A stretch of 64,000 nt of DNA from Streptomyces sp. 71268 (GTDB lineage: Bacteria > Actinomycetota > Actinomycetes > Streptomycetales > Streptomycetaceae): assembly GCF_029392895.1 (NCBI RefSeq), contig NZ_CP114200.1:3751001-3815000 (forward strand), given 5' to 3'. Positions 36,013 to 45,925 of the stretch are shown piece by piece. The notes beneath the pieces were generated by a model. That model saw only the letters and a list, made by a program, of their open reading frames with translations, searched no databases and had not been told where the DNA came from. The translations under genes and the position numbers were made by a program. Position 1 is the stretch's first letter. The number at the start of each line of letters is the position of its first letter.

Positions 36013-36927
36013 TCAGGACCAGGACAGGCCGGTGAGCCGCTCGTACGCCTCAACGTACTTCGCGCGGGTCTGCTCGATGACCTCGGCGGGCAGCGGCGGC
36101 GGGGGGAGTTCGCCGGTGCGGTCCCAGCCAGAGGCCGGCGAGGTGAGCCAGTCGCGGATGAACTGCTTGTCGAAGGAGGGCTGGTCGCGGCCGGGCTCCC
36201 ACTGGTCGGCGGGCCAGAACCGGGAGGAGTCCGGGGTCAGTGCCTCGTCGGCAAGGACCAGCCGCTCGCCGTCGTAGCCGAACTCGAACTTGGTGTCGGC
36301 CAGGATGATGCCGCGCTCGCGGGCGATGTCGCGGCCCCGGCTGTACAGGGCGAGGGTGGCCTGCCGCAGCTCGGCGGCGCTCTCGGCGCCGACCTGGCGG
36401 GCGACCTCCTCGTAGCTGACGTTCTCGTCGTGGTCGCCGACGGCGGCCTTGGTCGCCGGGGTGAAGATCGCGGCGGGCAGCTCGGAGCCGTTGTCCAGCC
36501 CCTCGGGCAGGGCGAGGCCGCAGACGGTGCGGTTCTCCACGTACTCCCGCAGGCCCGAGCCGGCCAGGTAGCCGCGCGCGACGCACTCCACCGGGGCCAT
36601 CCGCAGCGCCGTGCACACCACGGTGCGGCCGGCCCAGTCGGCGGGGGCCCCGGCCGGGAGGTCGTCCGGGGTGTCGCAGGCCCGCACCACGTGGTTGGGC
36701 ATGAGGTCGGCGAGCTGGTCGAACCACCACAGGGAGAGCTGGGTGAGGACCCGGCCCTTGTCCGGGATCTCGCTGGGCAGCACCCAGTCGTACGCGGAGA
36801 TCCGGTCGCTGGCGACCATCACCAGCTCGCCGGCCGCGTTCTGGTACAGCTCACGGACCTTTCCGGTGTGCAGATGCTCAAGGCCGGGCACCCGCACGGG
36901 CTCGGGCTTCTCGACGAATCCGGACAC
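36013..36927 (-). CDS. purC: SAICAR synthetase
   Basis: The 304-residue enzyme joins CAIR and aspartate. Motifs are LHTGKVRELYQ, VASDRISAYDWVLPSEIPDKG, PVECVARGYLAGSG, ADTKFEFGYD and DEALTPDSSRFWP. GTG 36927 is preceded by GGGAGGA. It is monocistronic, ending in the hairpin at 35967-36002. Confidence 0.97.
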   Translation of the reverse strand: MSGFVEKPEPVRVPGLEHLHTGKVRELYQNAAGELVMVASDRISAYDWVLPSEIPDKGRVLTQLSLWWFDQLADLMPNHVVRACDTPDDLPAGAPADWAGRTVVCTALRMAPVECVARGYLAGSGLREYVENRTVCGLALPEGLDNGSELPAAIFTPATKAAVGDHDENVSYEEVARQVGAESAAELRQATLALYSRGRDIARERGIILADTKFEFGYDGERLVLADEALTPDSSRFWPADQWEPGRDQPSFDKQFIRDWLTSPASGWDRTGELPPPPLPAEVIEQTRAKYVEAYERLTGLSWS

Positions 36928-37181
36928 GGTTCCTCCCGGTGGGTTGGTCCAAGAGCCTCGATTCTCGCGTATCGGGCCGGGCGGGGCCGACGTGGGCCCG
37001 GTCGCCGGGCACTGTGGCGGGCGCGAGGGTGTGGTGGGGGCCGCCGGGCGGGGCGCGGAAGCGCCGCTGGTCAGGGGCGGTGGGGCGCCGATTCGGAGGC
37101 CGTGCGGGGTGGCGGGCCGGGGCCGGGGCGGCGGCCGGTGACGCGGTTGGTCGCGCTGCGCTGCCCGGGTCGGCCGCGCGG

Positions 37182-38747
37182 TCAGTCGCGCTTGCAGATG
37201 CGGTCGAGCAGGTTGGCCGTGGCGCGCTGGATGCGGGTGTCCACGTGACCCGGGCGGTCCAGCGCCGGCGACCAGGCGAAGGTGCCGGAGGCGAAGACCA
37301 GAGCCCCGCTCGGCGCGCGGTAGAGCGAGGTCTCCTGGTGGCGGGGCACGCCGTCGCTGTCCTCGTACGGGGAGTGCGCGAGCAGGATCCGGCGGATGTG
37401 CTGCGGCAGGCTGGTGCGCGGGAAGTACCGGTCGGCCTCGCCGGCGACCAGACCCGGCAGCTCGTCGCCCTCGCCGGCGCCCGTCGCCTCCCACAGCCAG
37501 TGGTCGGCGTTGCGGACGACCAGCGGGGCCGGCTCGGGGACCCGGCCCGCGTACTGGATGCCCATCAACTGCTGCTCCGGGCTACCCAGCTCGCGCCAGA
37601 GCGCCGGCCGCCCTGGACCGCGCCGCTTGCGACAGGACAGCAGCCGGTCGGGGCCCATGGGCGAGGGGACCAACTCCACCTGCCAGTACATGGTGTTGGC
37701 CGAGAGGAAGACCAACGAGGTGCCCGCGTCGCGGGCTTGCTCGACGGTGCGGCGCATGGGAACGGACCAGTACTCGTCGTGCCCGGGGAAGACCAGGCCC
37801 CGGTAGCGCGTCGGATCGACCCGACCGGCGTGCAGGTCGCGGGTGTTGGCGTACGCGACGTCGTACCCGTAGCGCTCGGCCCAGCGGATGAAGTCGTAGG
37901 CGTGACCCACGTGCAGCGGCAGCCCGGCGCTCGCGTACGGGCGGTCGAAGGAGAGCGTGGTGGCCGCGTCCTCCTCACCGAGCAGCCGGCCGTCCGCGTC
38001 CCACGCGTGGTAGAGGCTGGCGCCGGAGCTGCCGTCCTCGGGGTAGAGGTTGTACGCCTGCCAGGTGACGTCGGGCAGCACGAGCAGCAGATCGGCCGGG
38101 TCCTGGTCGCGGACCGTGAACGGGATGTGGCTGCGGAAGCCGTCGCGGATGGTGGTGAGGACGGCGACGTACGCGCCGACCTGCCAGTACGTGGGGACCT
38201 GGAGCCGCCAGGAGAGCCACCAGTGGTGGCAGGAGACGGTGCGGTCGGCGGCGAGCGGGGCGGGCTGGACGATGCCGGCCAGCCGGGGGCTGGTGGTGAT
38301 CTTCGATGCGCCCTCGCCGGCGTAGTGGCCGATGCGGTAGATGTCGACGCTGAACTCCTGCGGCGGGTTGACCGTCACCCGGAAGTCGATGGCGTCGCCG
38401 GGGGCCACGGCGCCGGCGCTGGCGAACCCCTTGATCTGCCGGTGCACGTCGTCGGCCATCCGGGGGCCGCCGCGTTGGCCGGAGCGGCGCGCGGCGGCGT
38501 ACGCGCCCCAGCGAGCGTGCAGCCGGCCGTCCGCGTTCCCCGGGGCCGCGTCGTGCGCGCGGGGCAACGGGAAGGCGCTCGCGCCGGGCGCGTCCACGTG
38601 GTCGACGTACCAGGGCACGACGTGCCCGGTGTCGTCGAAGTAGTGCTCGCTCCCCCGCAGCCAGGGCAGCGGGCCCATGCCGAACGGGTCCGACACGGCG
38701 TGTGCGAGGGCGCCGGACTCCCAGCGCCGGATGTGCTCCGTCCCCAC
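37182..38747 (-). CDS. N,N-dimethylformamidase large-subunit-like protein
   Basis: The 521-residue protein resembles the DMFase large-subunit domain (LLVLPDVTWQAYNLYPEDGSS, SFDRPYA, RYRGLVFPGHDEYWS, ANTMYWQVEL). True DMFase cleaves dimethylformamide and has a separate small subunit, which is absent here. The N-terminal 150 residues carry an immunoglobulin-like region (GDAIDFRVTVNPPQEFSVDIYRIG). GTG 38747 has a GGGAG site. It is a common Streptomyces core gene near purC; the true substrate is unknown. Confidence 0.8.
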   Translation of the reverse strand: MGTEHIRRWESGALAHAVSDPFGMGPLPWLRGSEHYFDDTGHVVPWYVDHVDAPGASAFPLPRAHDAAPGNADGRLHARWGAYAAARRSGQRGGPRMADDVHRQIKGFASAGAVAPGDAIDFRVTVNPPQEFSVDIYRIGHYAGEGASKITTSPRLAGIVQPAPLAADRTVSCHHWWLSWRLQVPTYWQVGAYVAVLTTIRDGFRSHIPFTVRDQDPADLLLVLPDVTWQAYNLYPEDGSSGASLYHAWDADGRLLGEEDAATTLSFDRPYASAGLPLHVGHAYDFIRWAERYGYDVAYANTRDLHAGRVDPTRYRGLVFPGHDEYWSVPMRRTVEQARDAGTSLVFLSANTMYWQVELVPSPMGPDRLLSCRKRRGPGRPALWRELGSPEQQLMGIQYAGRVPEPAPLVVRNADHWLWEATGAGEGDELPGLVAGEADRYFPRTSLPQHIRRILLAHSPYEDSDGVPRHQETSLYRAPSGALVFASGTFAWSPALDRPGHVDTRIQRATANLLDRICKRD

Positions 38748-39611
38748 GTGCGCTCCCTCCCTGCGTGCCGCATCCGCGTCCGCACGACCGAGTGCGCCGT
38801 ACTGTCGGGTCGATGCGGACCAGGCCCCCGTACGGGAACTCTTCACTCCCCGTCGTCCGGTGTGAGTCACCCCGTCCACCGGCCGGCCCCCGGTAAGCCC
38901 CTGCGCTTATCCCTCGAATGACAACGACTGATCCCAGCACATCACATTTCGCGCCCACACCGTCACTGTTCGTCGCGTAATGAAGCAGAGAACTGGCCGA
39001 CCGACGCCCCGTCGACCGCGCGTACGGAAGCCACGGGGGCGCACGTCACCACGGCAAAAGCGCCCCGAGCGCCTCAGCCCCAGGTACGAGCCGCACGCCC
39101 CAACGGGCCACCAACCGGCCAGAGGCACGGGGGCGCGCGCGGGGGGCGGCCACCTCGCCGAGTGGGTTGTCAGAGGGACGGGGGTGGTTGGAGTAGTGCG
39201 GGTGTCGTGGGTGCTGTGAGAGTCGCGAGTGTCGGGTGGGTGTGGTGGGGCGGTTGTCGCGTTCGGGGTGTGTGGCTGGAGGTGGGTGGGAGTGGGTGAG
39301 TGGGTGGGAGTAGGTGGGAGTGCGGCAGGTGTGTGTGGGGCGGGCGTGGAGGTGTGGGTGGGGGCGGGCGAGCGCCCTGTGTGTGGGGAGGGTGAGGGCG
39401 CGGGCCGGCGCCTTACGTGCGGGGTGGCGCGGGTCGGCGCCGTACATACGGGGCGACGTGGGGTGGCACGGCGCGGGGTGTGGGGTGCCGCGCCGTGGGT
39501 GGGTGTGTGGTCCGCGTGGTTGCGGGTGCCGCGCTGGGGCGCTGGGGCGTGGCGGACCGGCGGGTGCGTACGCGGGGGTGGGTGTGCGGGTGGCGGGTGC
39601 GGTGGGTTGGG
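38748..39611. other. Long gene-free stretch, G/T-skewed in its right half
   Basis: No gene is supported. Positions about 39150-39611 are strongly G-rich with T on the plus strand (many GGTGGG and GGGTGTG runs), a potential G-quadruplex tract immediately past the 3' end of the next minus-strand gene. The left part is ordinary and should hold the promoter of the DMFase-like gene. Confidence 0.6.
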
Positions 39612-41825
39612 TTAGACCAGACGGATGGGCTTGTCCGGGCGGACGCCCACGCCGCCGAGCCAGGCGCGGAGCGGGTCGGGGTCGCCGTCCTCGGTGAGGC
39701 TGAGCACCGGGGCGGTCAGGTCCGTCTTGCGGCTGCCGTCCACCAGGAGGGCGGGGCCGTCGAGCCAGTCGAGGCCCGGGGCGGCGCCCGCGGTGTCCAT
39801 GGCGGCGCAACAGACCATCGCCGTGACGTGGTCGGCCAGGAGTTCGCGGCCGGTCCGGGGCGGCTGGAGCGGGAAGAGCGGGGCCAGGCTGTCCAGCCAA
39901 GGTTCGCCGGCCACACCCTGGCCGCTGGCCGCGAGGCCGGGCGCGCCGCCCGCGGCGGCGGACCGGCGCTGTGCGGCCTCCTCGCGGGCCAGCTCGGAGG
40001 TGAGCCGGGCGGCCAGCCGCTCGGCTATCGCCTCCGGGTCGTGCTCGGCGCCGCCCGGCGTGCTCAGCCGGTCGAGGACCCGGTCGAGCGTGGGTTCCGC
40101 GCCGAGGTCGGGCTCGAAGCCCGGGTCGAAGCCGCCGCCGGGCCCGGTGGGGACCGGCTCGCCGGCCGGGCGCGGCAGGGTGTCCAGGGCGGCGTGCAGC
40201 CGGGCCGCCTCCAGGCGCCACTTGCGGTCCACGACCTCCTCCGGGTACGCGCCCCAGTCCACCGGCGACCAGTCGGGCCCCGGGGTGGCCGGGCCGCCGT
40301 GGAACAGTCGGGCCGCGAGCAGCGAGATCGCCTCGTCCACCGTGCCGGGCTCCTCCAGGAGGTCGCAGGCCGGGCGCTCGCCGAGCCGGGAGGCGAAGCC
40401 CTCCGCGAGCCGGTCGCGCCGGGACAGCTCGGTGAGCGCGGCCACCACGCCGGCGTCCAGTTGCGCGGGCCAGCGGCCCATCCGCCAGGCGGGCAGCGCT
40501 ACGCGCGTCAGCAGTCGGTCCCAGCCGGCGTACGCGAGGCCCACCTGCTCCTGGGCGGCGATGCGCAGCCCGTAGTCCACGCCCTGGGCGCGCTGGGCCG
40601 AGGCGGCGGCGACGCCCCGCTCCATCTCGGCGGCGTCGTCCCGGCAGGCGCGCAGCAGCAGCCGCGCCACCCAGCCGACGAAGGCGAGCCCGGGCCGCCG
40701 GAAGGCCCGGCCGACGGCGGCCAGCGGCACCCGGCGGGCGGCGGCCCGGCCCGGCGCGCCGGGCTCGCGGGCGGCGGGCTCGCGGGCGGCGGGCTCGTGC
40801 GCGCGGGGGTCGCCGTCGGCGGACTGGCCCGGTGCGGCGCTCGGGGCGTGCGCCGGGGGCGCCGCCTCCGCGACCCGTACGGTCCCGGTCGCGTACGGCT
40901 CGCGCTCGCGCTCGGCGGGCCACGGGGCGTGGGCCGGTCGCGCGGCGTACGGAGCCGCCTCGCGCGGGTCGGGGGCGCGCGGGTCCAGGTCCCCAGCTGC
41001 CAGGTCGCCCGATGCCGGGCCGTCCGGCTCCGGGGCGTGCGCGGCCGGGTCGGGGTGTGGGTCGGTCGCGGCCAGGGCCACGGCGGCGTCCAGGGCGCGC
41101 ACGAAGCGGCGGGCGGCGGCGATGTCCGGGTGCGCGGCCGGGCCCGTGCCCGCCACGACCGGGGCGAGCAGCGCGCGCAGCTCCGCGACCCGCATCCACC
41201 ACAGGAAGGGCGAACCGATCACGAGCACCGGCCCCGCCGGGCCCGGGGCGTCCGGAGCGTCGGCGGGCGCGGGCGGTACCGCGACCTCCAGGCCGAGCCC
41301 CGGGGCGCGGGACGGGGCCAGCCGGAGGCGGCCGAGCAGGGCGCTACGGCGGTCCCGGGCGCCGGCCTCGGCACGGCGCCGGGCGCGCGCCCGGCGCACC
41401 CGCCGCGCTCGCCGCTCCTCGTGTGTGCGGTCCTCAAGCCAACTGTCGCAGTCCGGCGTCAGGGCTATCGCCGAGGGCGGCGGGACGCCCAGCCGGTCCG
41501 CGAGGTCGCGCACCATGCGGTAGAGGTCGGGGGCCGTCTCCTCGGGGACGGGCACGGTGGGGCTCAGCGCGGGGCGGGCGCGGGCGATGACCACGCCGAC
41601 GGCCACGGCCACGGCCAGCGTCAGCGCGGCGACGCCGATCGCCACCCAGCGGACGGTCCGCCAGCCGCTCCCCGAGCCGCCGATGTGCCCGGTGGCGCCG
41701 CCGGCGACGAGGACGACCGCGACGGCGGCCGGCAGCAGCGCCACGGCCTGGGCCGTGCCGCGCACGCGCAGCACCGCGAGCGCCCGCGCTCGGGCCCCGG
41801 GTGTCTCTGCTTTCGGACCTGCCAT
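39612..41825 (-). CDS. Large membrane protein with degenerate M48-like domain
   Basis: The 737-residue protein has two N-terminal membrane helices (about 26-46 and 62-84), then DLYRMVRDLADRLGVPPPSAI and ALTPDCDSWLED. This resembles the start of M48 metallopeptidases, but I find no HExxH zinc motif where it should be. A long Ala/Pro/Glu-rich insert (about 290-360) and a helical C-terminal half follow. The start is ATG 41825. Probably a non-catalytic relative; function unknown. Confidence 0.7.
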   Translation of the reverse strand: MAGPKAETPGARARALAVLRVRGTAQAVALLPAAVAVVLVAGGATGHIGGSGSGWRTVRWVAIGVAALTLAVAVAVGVVIARARPALSPTVPVPEETAPDLYRMVRDLADRLGVPPPSAIALTPDCDSWLEDRTHEERRARRVRRARARRRAEAGARDRRSALLGRLRLAPSRAPGLGLEVAVPPAPADAPDAPGPAGPVLVIGSPFLWWMRVAELRALLAPVVAGTGPAAHPDIAAARRFVRALDAAVALAATDPHPDPAAHAPEPDGPASGDLAAGDLDPRAPDPREAAPYAARPAHAPWPAEREREPYATGTVRVAEAAPPAHAPSAAPGQSADGDPRAHEPAAREPAAREPGAPGRAAARRVPLAAVGRAFRRPGLAFVGWVARLLLRACRDDAAEMERGVAAASAQRAQGVDYGLRIAAQEQVGLAYAGWDRLLTRVALPAWRMGRWPAQLDAGVVAALTELSRRDRLAEGFASRLGERPACDLLEEPGTVDEAISLLAARLFHGGPATPGPDWSPVDWGAYPEEVVDRKWRLEAARLHAALDTLPRPAGEPVPTGPGGGFDPGFEPDLGAEPTLDRVLDRLSTPGGAEHDPEAIAERLAARLTSELAREEAAQRRSAAAGGAPGLAASGQGVAGEPWLDSLAPLFPLQPPRTGRELLADHVTAMVCCAAMDTAGAAPGLDWLDGPALLVDGSRKTDLTAPVLSLTEDGDPDPLRAWLGGVGVRPDKPIRLV

Positions 41826-42505
41826 GAGTCTGACCACCCCCTACTGCCCTGCGGTGAGTGCGACAGCGGATGCCGCCGGCGTGCGTACCCCACCACTGTC
41901 GCACCGGCTACTGACACCGCAATGTCGGTGTGCGAAGGGCCCCCTGTCCGTACGGAAGCCGCTGCGCCAGTTGCCGCAGCGTGGCTCCGCGGCAGACTAG
42001 TTGGGGCGGGCAAACGCGTCACCCGGATAGCCAGCCGCTCACTCGATGGAATGGCATCGGCCAGGGGTAGGAACCATTCCGGTCAGTGAGCGGAGCCCGC
42101 GCCCCGTAAGGCGGACGGCGGCCCACTCGGCCCCCGCGCGGGCCCCGGGGCGGCGCCCACCGGGCGCGGGGCGGCGGGCACGCCGCCGCCGGGCGCCCGG
42201 ACGGGCGGGCACGCGGGCGCGCGGGCCGGTAAGCGGAGGCGCGCCGCGAGCGGGCGCGCGGGCGAGCGCGGAGGGCGCGCGGACGGTGACCCGGCGGAGA
42301 ACGGACTCGGGCAGGGGCCCGGAGAGCGGTTCGGGCGGTGGCTGCGGGGTGCGAGTCGCCGTGTGGGGCGCGGGCCGTCGAGTGGGGCGTGGGCCGCGGG
42401 GCGGCTACGCGCGGGCCGCGCCGGCGCGTGGCGCGGGCGTGCCCGCCCCCGGCGGACGGGGGGCGGGCACGGTGGGTCTACTCGGGGACGGTCTCGCGGA
42501 CGGAG
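41826..42505. other. Intergenic region between purD and the membrane-protein gene
   Basis: No gene is seen. The right end holds the purD terminator; the part near 41860-42060 is less GC-rich and should contain the promoter of the membrane-protein gene. Confidence 0.55.
42439..42470 (-). terminator. Terminator after purD
   Basis: GTGCCCGCCCCC (42439-42450) pairs with GGGGGGCGGGCAC (42458-42470) with one bulge. Confidence 0.75.
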
Positions 42506-43756
42506 CTACGCGGGGTCGGCCGCGCGGGCGGCGATGTCCGTCCGGTGGTGGGAGCCGTCGAGTTCGATCAGCTTCACCGCGTCGTACGCGCGCTCCCGGG
42601 CCTTCGCCAGGCTCGATCCGGTGGCCGTCACCGACAGCACCCGGCCGCCGGCGCTCACCACGCCGCCCGACTCGTCCCGCCTGGTGCCGGCGTGCAGCAC
42701 GTACGTCTTCTCGCGCCCGTCGGCCTCGGCCAGGCCCGTGATCGGGTCGCCGGTGCGCGGCGTGCCGGGGTAGTTGTGCGAGGCGATGACGACGGTGACC
42801 GCCGCGCCGTCGCTCCAGCGCAGCGGCGGCTCCATCTCCAGCGTGCCGGTCGCGGCCCGCAGCAACACGCTGGCCAGCGGCGTCTTGAGGCGGGCCAGGA
42901 CGACCTGGGTCTCCGGGTCGCCGAAGCGGGCGTTGAACTCGATGACCCGCACGCCACGCGAGGTGATCGCGAGCCCGGCGTAGAGCAGCCCGGCGAACGG
43001 CGTGCCGCGGCGGCGCAGTTCGTCGACGGTCGGCTGGAGGACGGTGGTGAGCACCTCGTCGACCAGCTTGGGGTCGGCCCACGGCAGCGGCGAGTAGGCG
43101 CCCATGCCGCCGGTGTTCGGGCCCTCGTCCCCGTCGTAGGCGCGCTTGAAGTCCTGCGCGGGCTGGAGCGGGAGGACGGTCTCGCCATCGGTGATCGCGA
43201 ACAGCGACACCTCGGGACCGTCAAGGAACTCCTCGATGACCACGCGGTCGCAGGCCAGCGCGTGCGCGCGGGCGGCGGCCTGGTCGGAGGTGACCACGAC
43301 GCCCTTGCCCGCCGCGAGGCCGTCGTCCTTGACGACGTAGGGCGGCCCGAAGGCGTCCAACGCCTCGTCCACCTCGGCGGCGTTGACGCAGACGTAGGCG
43401 CGCGCCGTGGGCACGCCGGCGGCGGCCATGACGTCCTTGGCGAACGCCTTGGAGCCTTCGAGGCGGGCCGCCGCCGCGGACGGGCCGAAGCACGGGATGC
43501 CGCGGTCGCGCACGGTGTCGGCGACCCCGGCGACCAGGGGCGCCTCGGGGCCGACCACGACGAGGTCCACGCCGAGCGTGCCGGCGAGCTCGGCGACCGC
43601 GGTGCCGTCGAGGGCGTTCACCTGGTGCAGCTCGGCGACCTCGGCGATACCGGCGTTGCCGGGGGCGCAGTGCAGGGCGGTGACGTCGGGGTCGAGAGAC
43701 AGTGAGCGGCACAGGGCGTGTTCGCGGGCGCCGCCGCCGATGACGAGGACCTTCAC
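42506..43756 (-). CDS. purD: Phosphoribosylamine-glycine ligase (GAR synthetase)
   Basis: The 416-residue ATP-grasp enzyme shows [14 protein letters not shown] at the N-terminus, [51 protein letters not shown] and [17 protein letters not shown] 43756 is the only start that gives the family N-terminus. A TAGGGT hexamer lies exactly seven bases upstream, so the mRNA may be leaderless. Confidence 0.97.
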   Translation of the reverse strand: MKVLVIGGGAREHALCRSLSLDPDVTALHCAPGNAGIAEVAELHQVNALDGTAVAELAGTLGVDLVVVGPEAPLVAGVADTVRDRGIPCFGPSAAAARLEGSKAFAKDVMAAAGVPTARAYVCVNAAEVDEALDAFGPPYVVKDDGLAAGKGVVVTSDQAAARAHALACDRVVIEEFLDGPEVSLFAITDGETVLPLQPAQDFKRAYDGDEGPNTGGMGAYSPLPWADPKLVDEVLTTVLQPTVDELRRRGTPFAGLLYAGLAITSRGVRVIEFNARFGDPETQVVLARLKTPLASVLLRAATGTLEMEPPLRWSDGAAVTVVIASHNYPGTPRTGDPITGLAEADGREKTYVLHAGTRRDESGGVVSAGGRVLSVTATGSSLAKARERAYDAVKLIELDGSHHRTDIAARAADPA

Positions 43757-43769
43757 GGGCCCCACCCTA
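43757..43769 (-). promoter_or_regulatory. Leaderless-type -10 element of purD
   Basis: TAGGGT (43769-43764 on the minus strand), seven bases, GTG start. Same geometry as purF. Confidence 0.5.
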
Positions 43770-44845
43770 AACGTCACGGCCACGGGCCCTTAACCCGCGG
43801 CGCGGCAACGACCGGCCGGGGGCGGCGCGGAACCCGCACGCCGGCGCGGCTCCGCACGCCCCACCGGACCGCCGCGCGCCCCGTGCCCCTTGCGCTCCGT
43901 CACCGCGCCGCCGCGCCACCAACCCGTACGCCACCTCGCCACGGGCGGGCGCACCGCCTCGCGGCGCATCGCGGCGGACCGCCGTACGGAAGGCCGCACC
44001 CCGTCACGCGCGGGGCCCACGGTCCGCCGCGCGCGGCCCCCGTGGACGGACGTACGCGGCGGGCTCGGCCCGTCGCACGACGGAGGCTCGGCCCGTCGTA
44101 CCAGGAGGATCGGCCGGCCGTACGGGGGAGGCCGGGGTCCGTAACGCGGGGGTGGGGCCGCGCGTTACGAGGGGGCCGGGGGTCGTGCCGAGCGGGGGCG
44201 GGGCGGCCCGGGTGCGGGCTGGCCACTCTTTCGAGTGAGACGCACTCGACCCTATTTCCGACATAAAGCCGGTTCTAGCCGCATTTTGGGGTGATGTTCC
44301 CCGTTCTGGGGCGCGATGCCAGCCGTTCGGCGGTAGGAAGATGGCTGCGCTCCGCCTAGGGCCTCGGGGGCGCGCCGCCCCGACCGGGCGGTCCACCGCC
44401 GGGCCCGGCCGCCCCGGGGCCACCGCTCGCGGGGCGAAGTGCCGACGGTAGGTACGAATGTCGCGTGGCGAGCGTCGCGTACGGACGTCGGGTACGGACA
44501 TCGCGCGCGGCCGACTGTGCGGGCGGCGTGCGGGCAGAGCGCGTACGGGCGCCGCGCGGGGAGCCGAGCGGGCGTCGGGGTCGGCCGTTGGCCGGGCGCC
44601 GGGGGTACCGGGCCCGTGGCGCGGGCGGCAGGCGTACGCGTCGGCATCGGGCCGGCGGGACGAACGGGCAGAGGCGACGGACGCGAGCGACGAGCATGGG
44701 CGGCGGGCAGAGGGTCGCGGGCACAGCACGGGCAGAACAGCAGCCATCGAGGGCGCGGGGCCGGTGCCGGCGCGCGCCGCAGGGCTGGCCGGTCGGCGGG
44801 GCGGCCGGCCGGAACGCAGTCAGCCAGGACGCAGGGAGTGCACGG
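43770..44845. other. Gene-free kilobase before the SLATT gene
   Basis: No ORF has convincing coding character despite long open frames in this GC-rich DNA. CGTACG-type motifs are frequent. An AT-richer patch at 44225-44300, followed by TTTTGGGGTGATGTTCCCC, may be a promoter region. The SLATT ribosome-binding site GGGAG lies at the right end. Confidence 0.55.
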
Positions 44846-45826
44846 GTGAGTCAGCCGGAGATGCGACCCGAGGGGCTTCCGCGCGGTGAGGGTGGAACGA
44901 GCGGGACCGGTGCGGCGGGTGGGGGCGGTGAGTCCGGTGGCGGCTGTGGTGGCCCGGGAGCGCCGGGCGGCCCCGGTGGCCCGACGGGACCCGGCGGGCC
45001 GCTGGGGCCGGGCGGGCCGGACGACGGCTCGGGGGCCGGCGAACCCTGGCCGCCCGGCGACGACGGCCGGGGCCCGCACGCGGGGCGGCCGGGCGGCCGG
45101 ACGGCGCGGGCCGGCGGCGAGCCACACGGCGGGTGGCGGGCGGCCCGGCGGCGCCCGGCCGACCTGTCGGGCCGGCCGATCCCGCTGGGCGACTGGGGTG
45201 AGCCGACGGAGCGCCTGGACGAGCTGTACCGGTGGGCCGAGGAGGGGGCGCTGCGGGTCGCCGACTGGTACCTCGCCGACCGGGCGTGGAAGCGGCGCGC
45301 GGCACGGGCGTTGCGCGCCGGCGCCGCGCTCGCGGCCACGGTGGGCGCCGTGCTCCCCCTCCTGGAGCTGACCCACACGTTGAGCGCCGGCGCGGCCTGG
45401 GGCTGCCTCGCGCTGGTCGCCGCCGTCGCGTGCCTGGGCTGCGACCGCTTCTTCGGCCTCACCTCGGGCTGGATGCGGGACATGGCCACGGCGCAGGCGG
45501 TGCACCGGCGGCTTGAGGCGCTCCAGTTCGACTGGTCCGTGGAGAACGTCCGCGAGGTGCTCGGTCCCACCGACGGCACCGCGAGCGAGGCGGCGGAGCG
45601 CTGCCTCGGGGTGTTGCGCCGCTTCGTGGAGGACGTGACGGAGTTGGTGCGGGCCGAGACGTCGGACTGGATGATCGAGTTCGGCTCGCGCTCGGCGCCG
45701 CTGAGCACCCAGTCGCTGGCGTGGCACGCCCGTCCGGAGTCGGGCACTCCGCTCAGTCGGCTGCTGCTGCCCCCCGGCACCCGGCCCAACATGCCGCGCC
45801 AGCGCCCGCCCGAGTCCCCCCGCTAG
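44846..45826 (+). CDS. SLATT-domain two-transmembrane protein
   Basis: The 326-residue protein has a Gly/Pro-rich, probably disordered first 110 residues, then a helical segment (ERLDELYRWAEEGALRVADWYL, DRAWKRRAARALR), two membrane helices (about 156-176 and 182-200) and a helical tail (RRLEALQFDWSVENVREVLG). This is the SLATT layout, a two-helix membrane effector family often paired with SLOG or SMODS nucleotide sensors in defence contexts. No such partner lies next to it here. GTG 44846 has a GGGAG site. Confidence 0.75.
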   Translation: MSQPEMRPEGLPRGEGGTSGTGAAGGGGESGGGCGGPGAPGGPGGPTGPGGPLGPGGPDDGSGAGEPWPPGDDGRGPHAGRPGGRTARAGGEPHGGWRAARRRPADLSGRPIPLGDWGEPTERLDELYRWAEEGALRVADWYLADRAWKRRAARALRAGAALAATVGAVLPLLELTHTLSAGAAWGCLALVAAVACLGCDRFFGLTSGWMRDMATAQAVHRRLEALQFDWSVENVREVLGPTDGTASEAAERCLGVLRRFVEDVTELVRAETSDWMIEFGSRSAPLSTQSLAWHARPESGTPLSRLLLPPGTRPNMPRQRPPESPR

Positions 45827-45873
45827 CGCCGCCCCACTCGCTACCCGCCCGCCACCGCCGCCCGCGCGAGCGC

Positions 45874-45901
45874 GACCGGCCGTCCGAGGGGACGGCCGGT
45901 C
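45874..45901. terminator. Bidirectional terminator
   Basis: GACCGGCCGTCC (45874-45885) pairs with GGACGGCCGGTC (45890-45901) between convergent genes. Confidence 0.82.
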
Positions 45902-45925
45902 AGGCGCCGGGCCGGCGGCGCGCGG

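Noticed and set aside
44252..45727. A 491-codon minus-strand frame over the SLATT gene
   Set aside because: It is antisense to a well-supported gene, low complexity and without a start signal.
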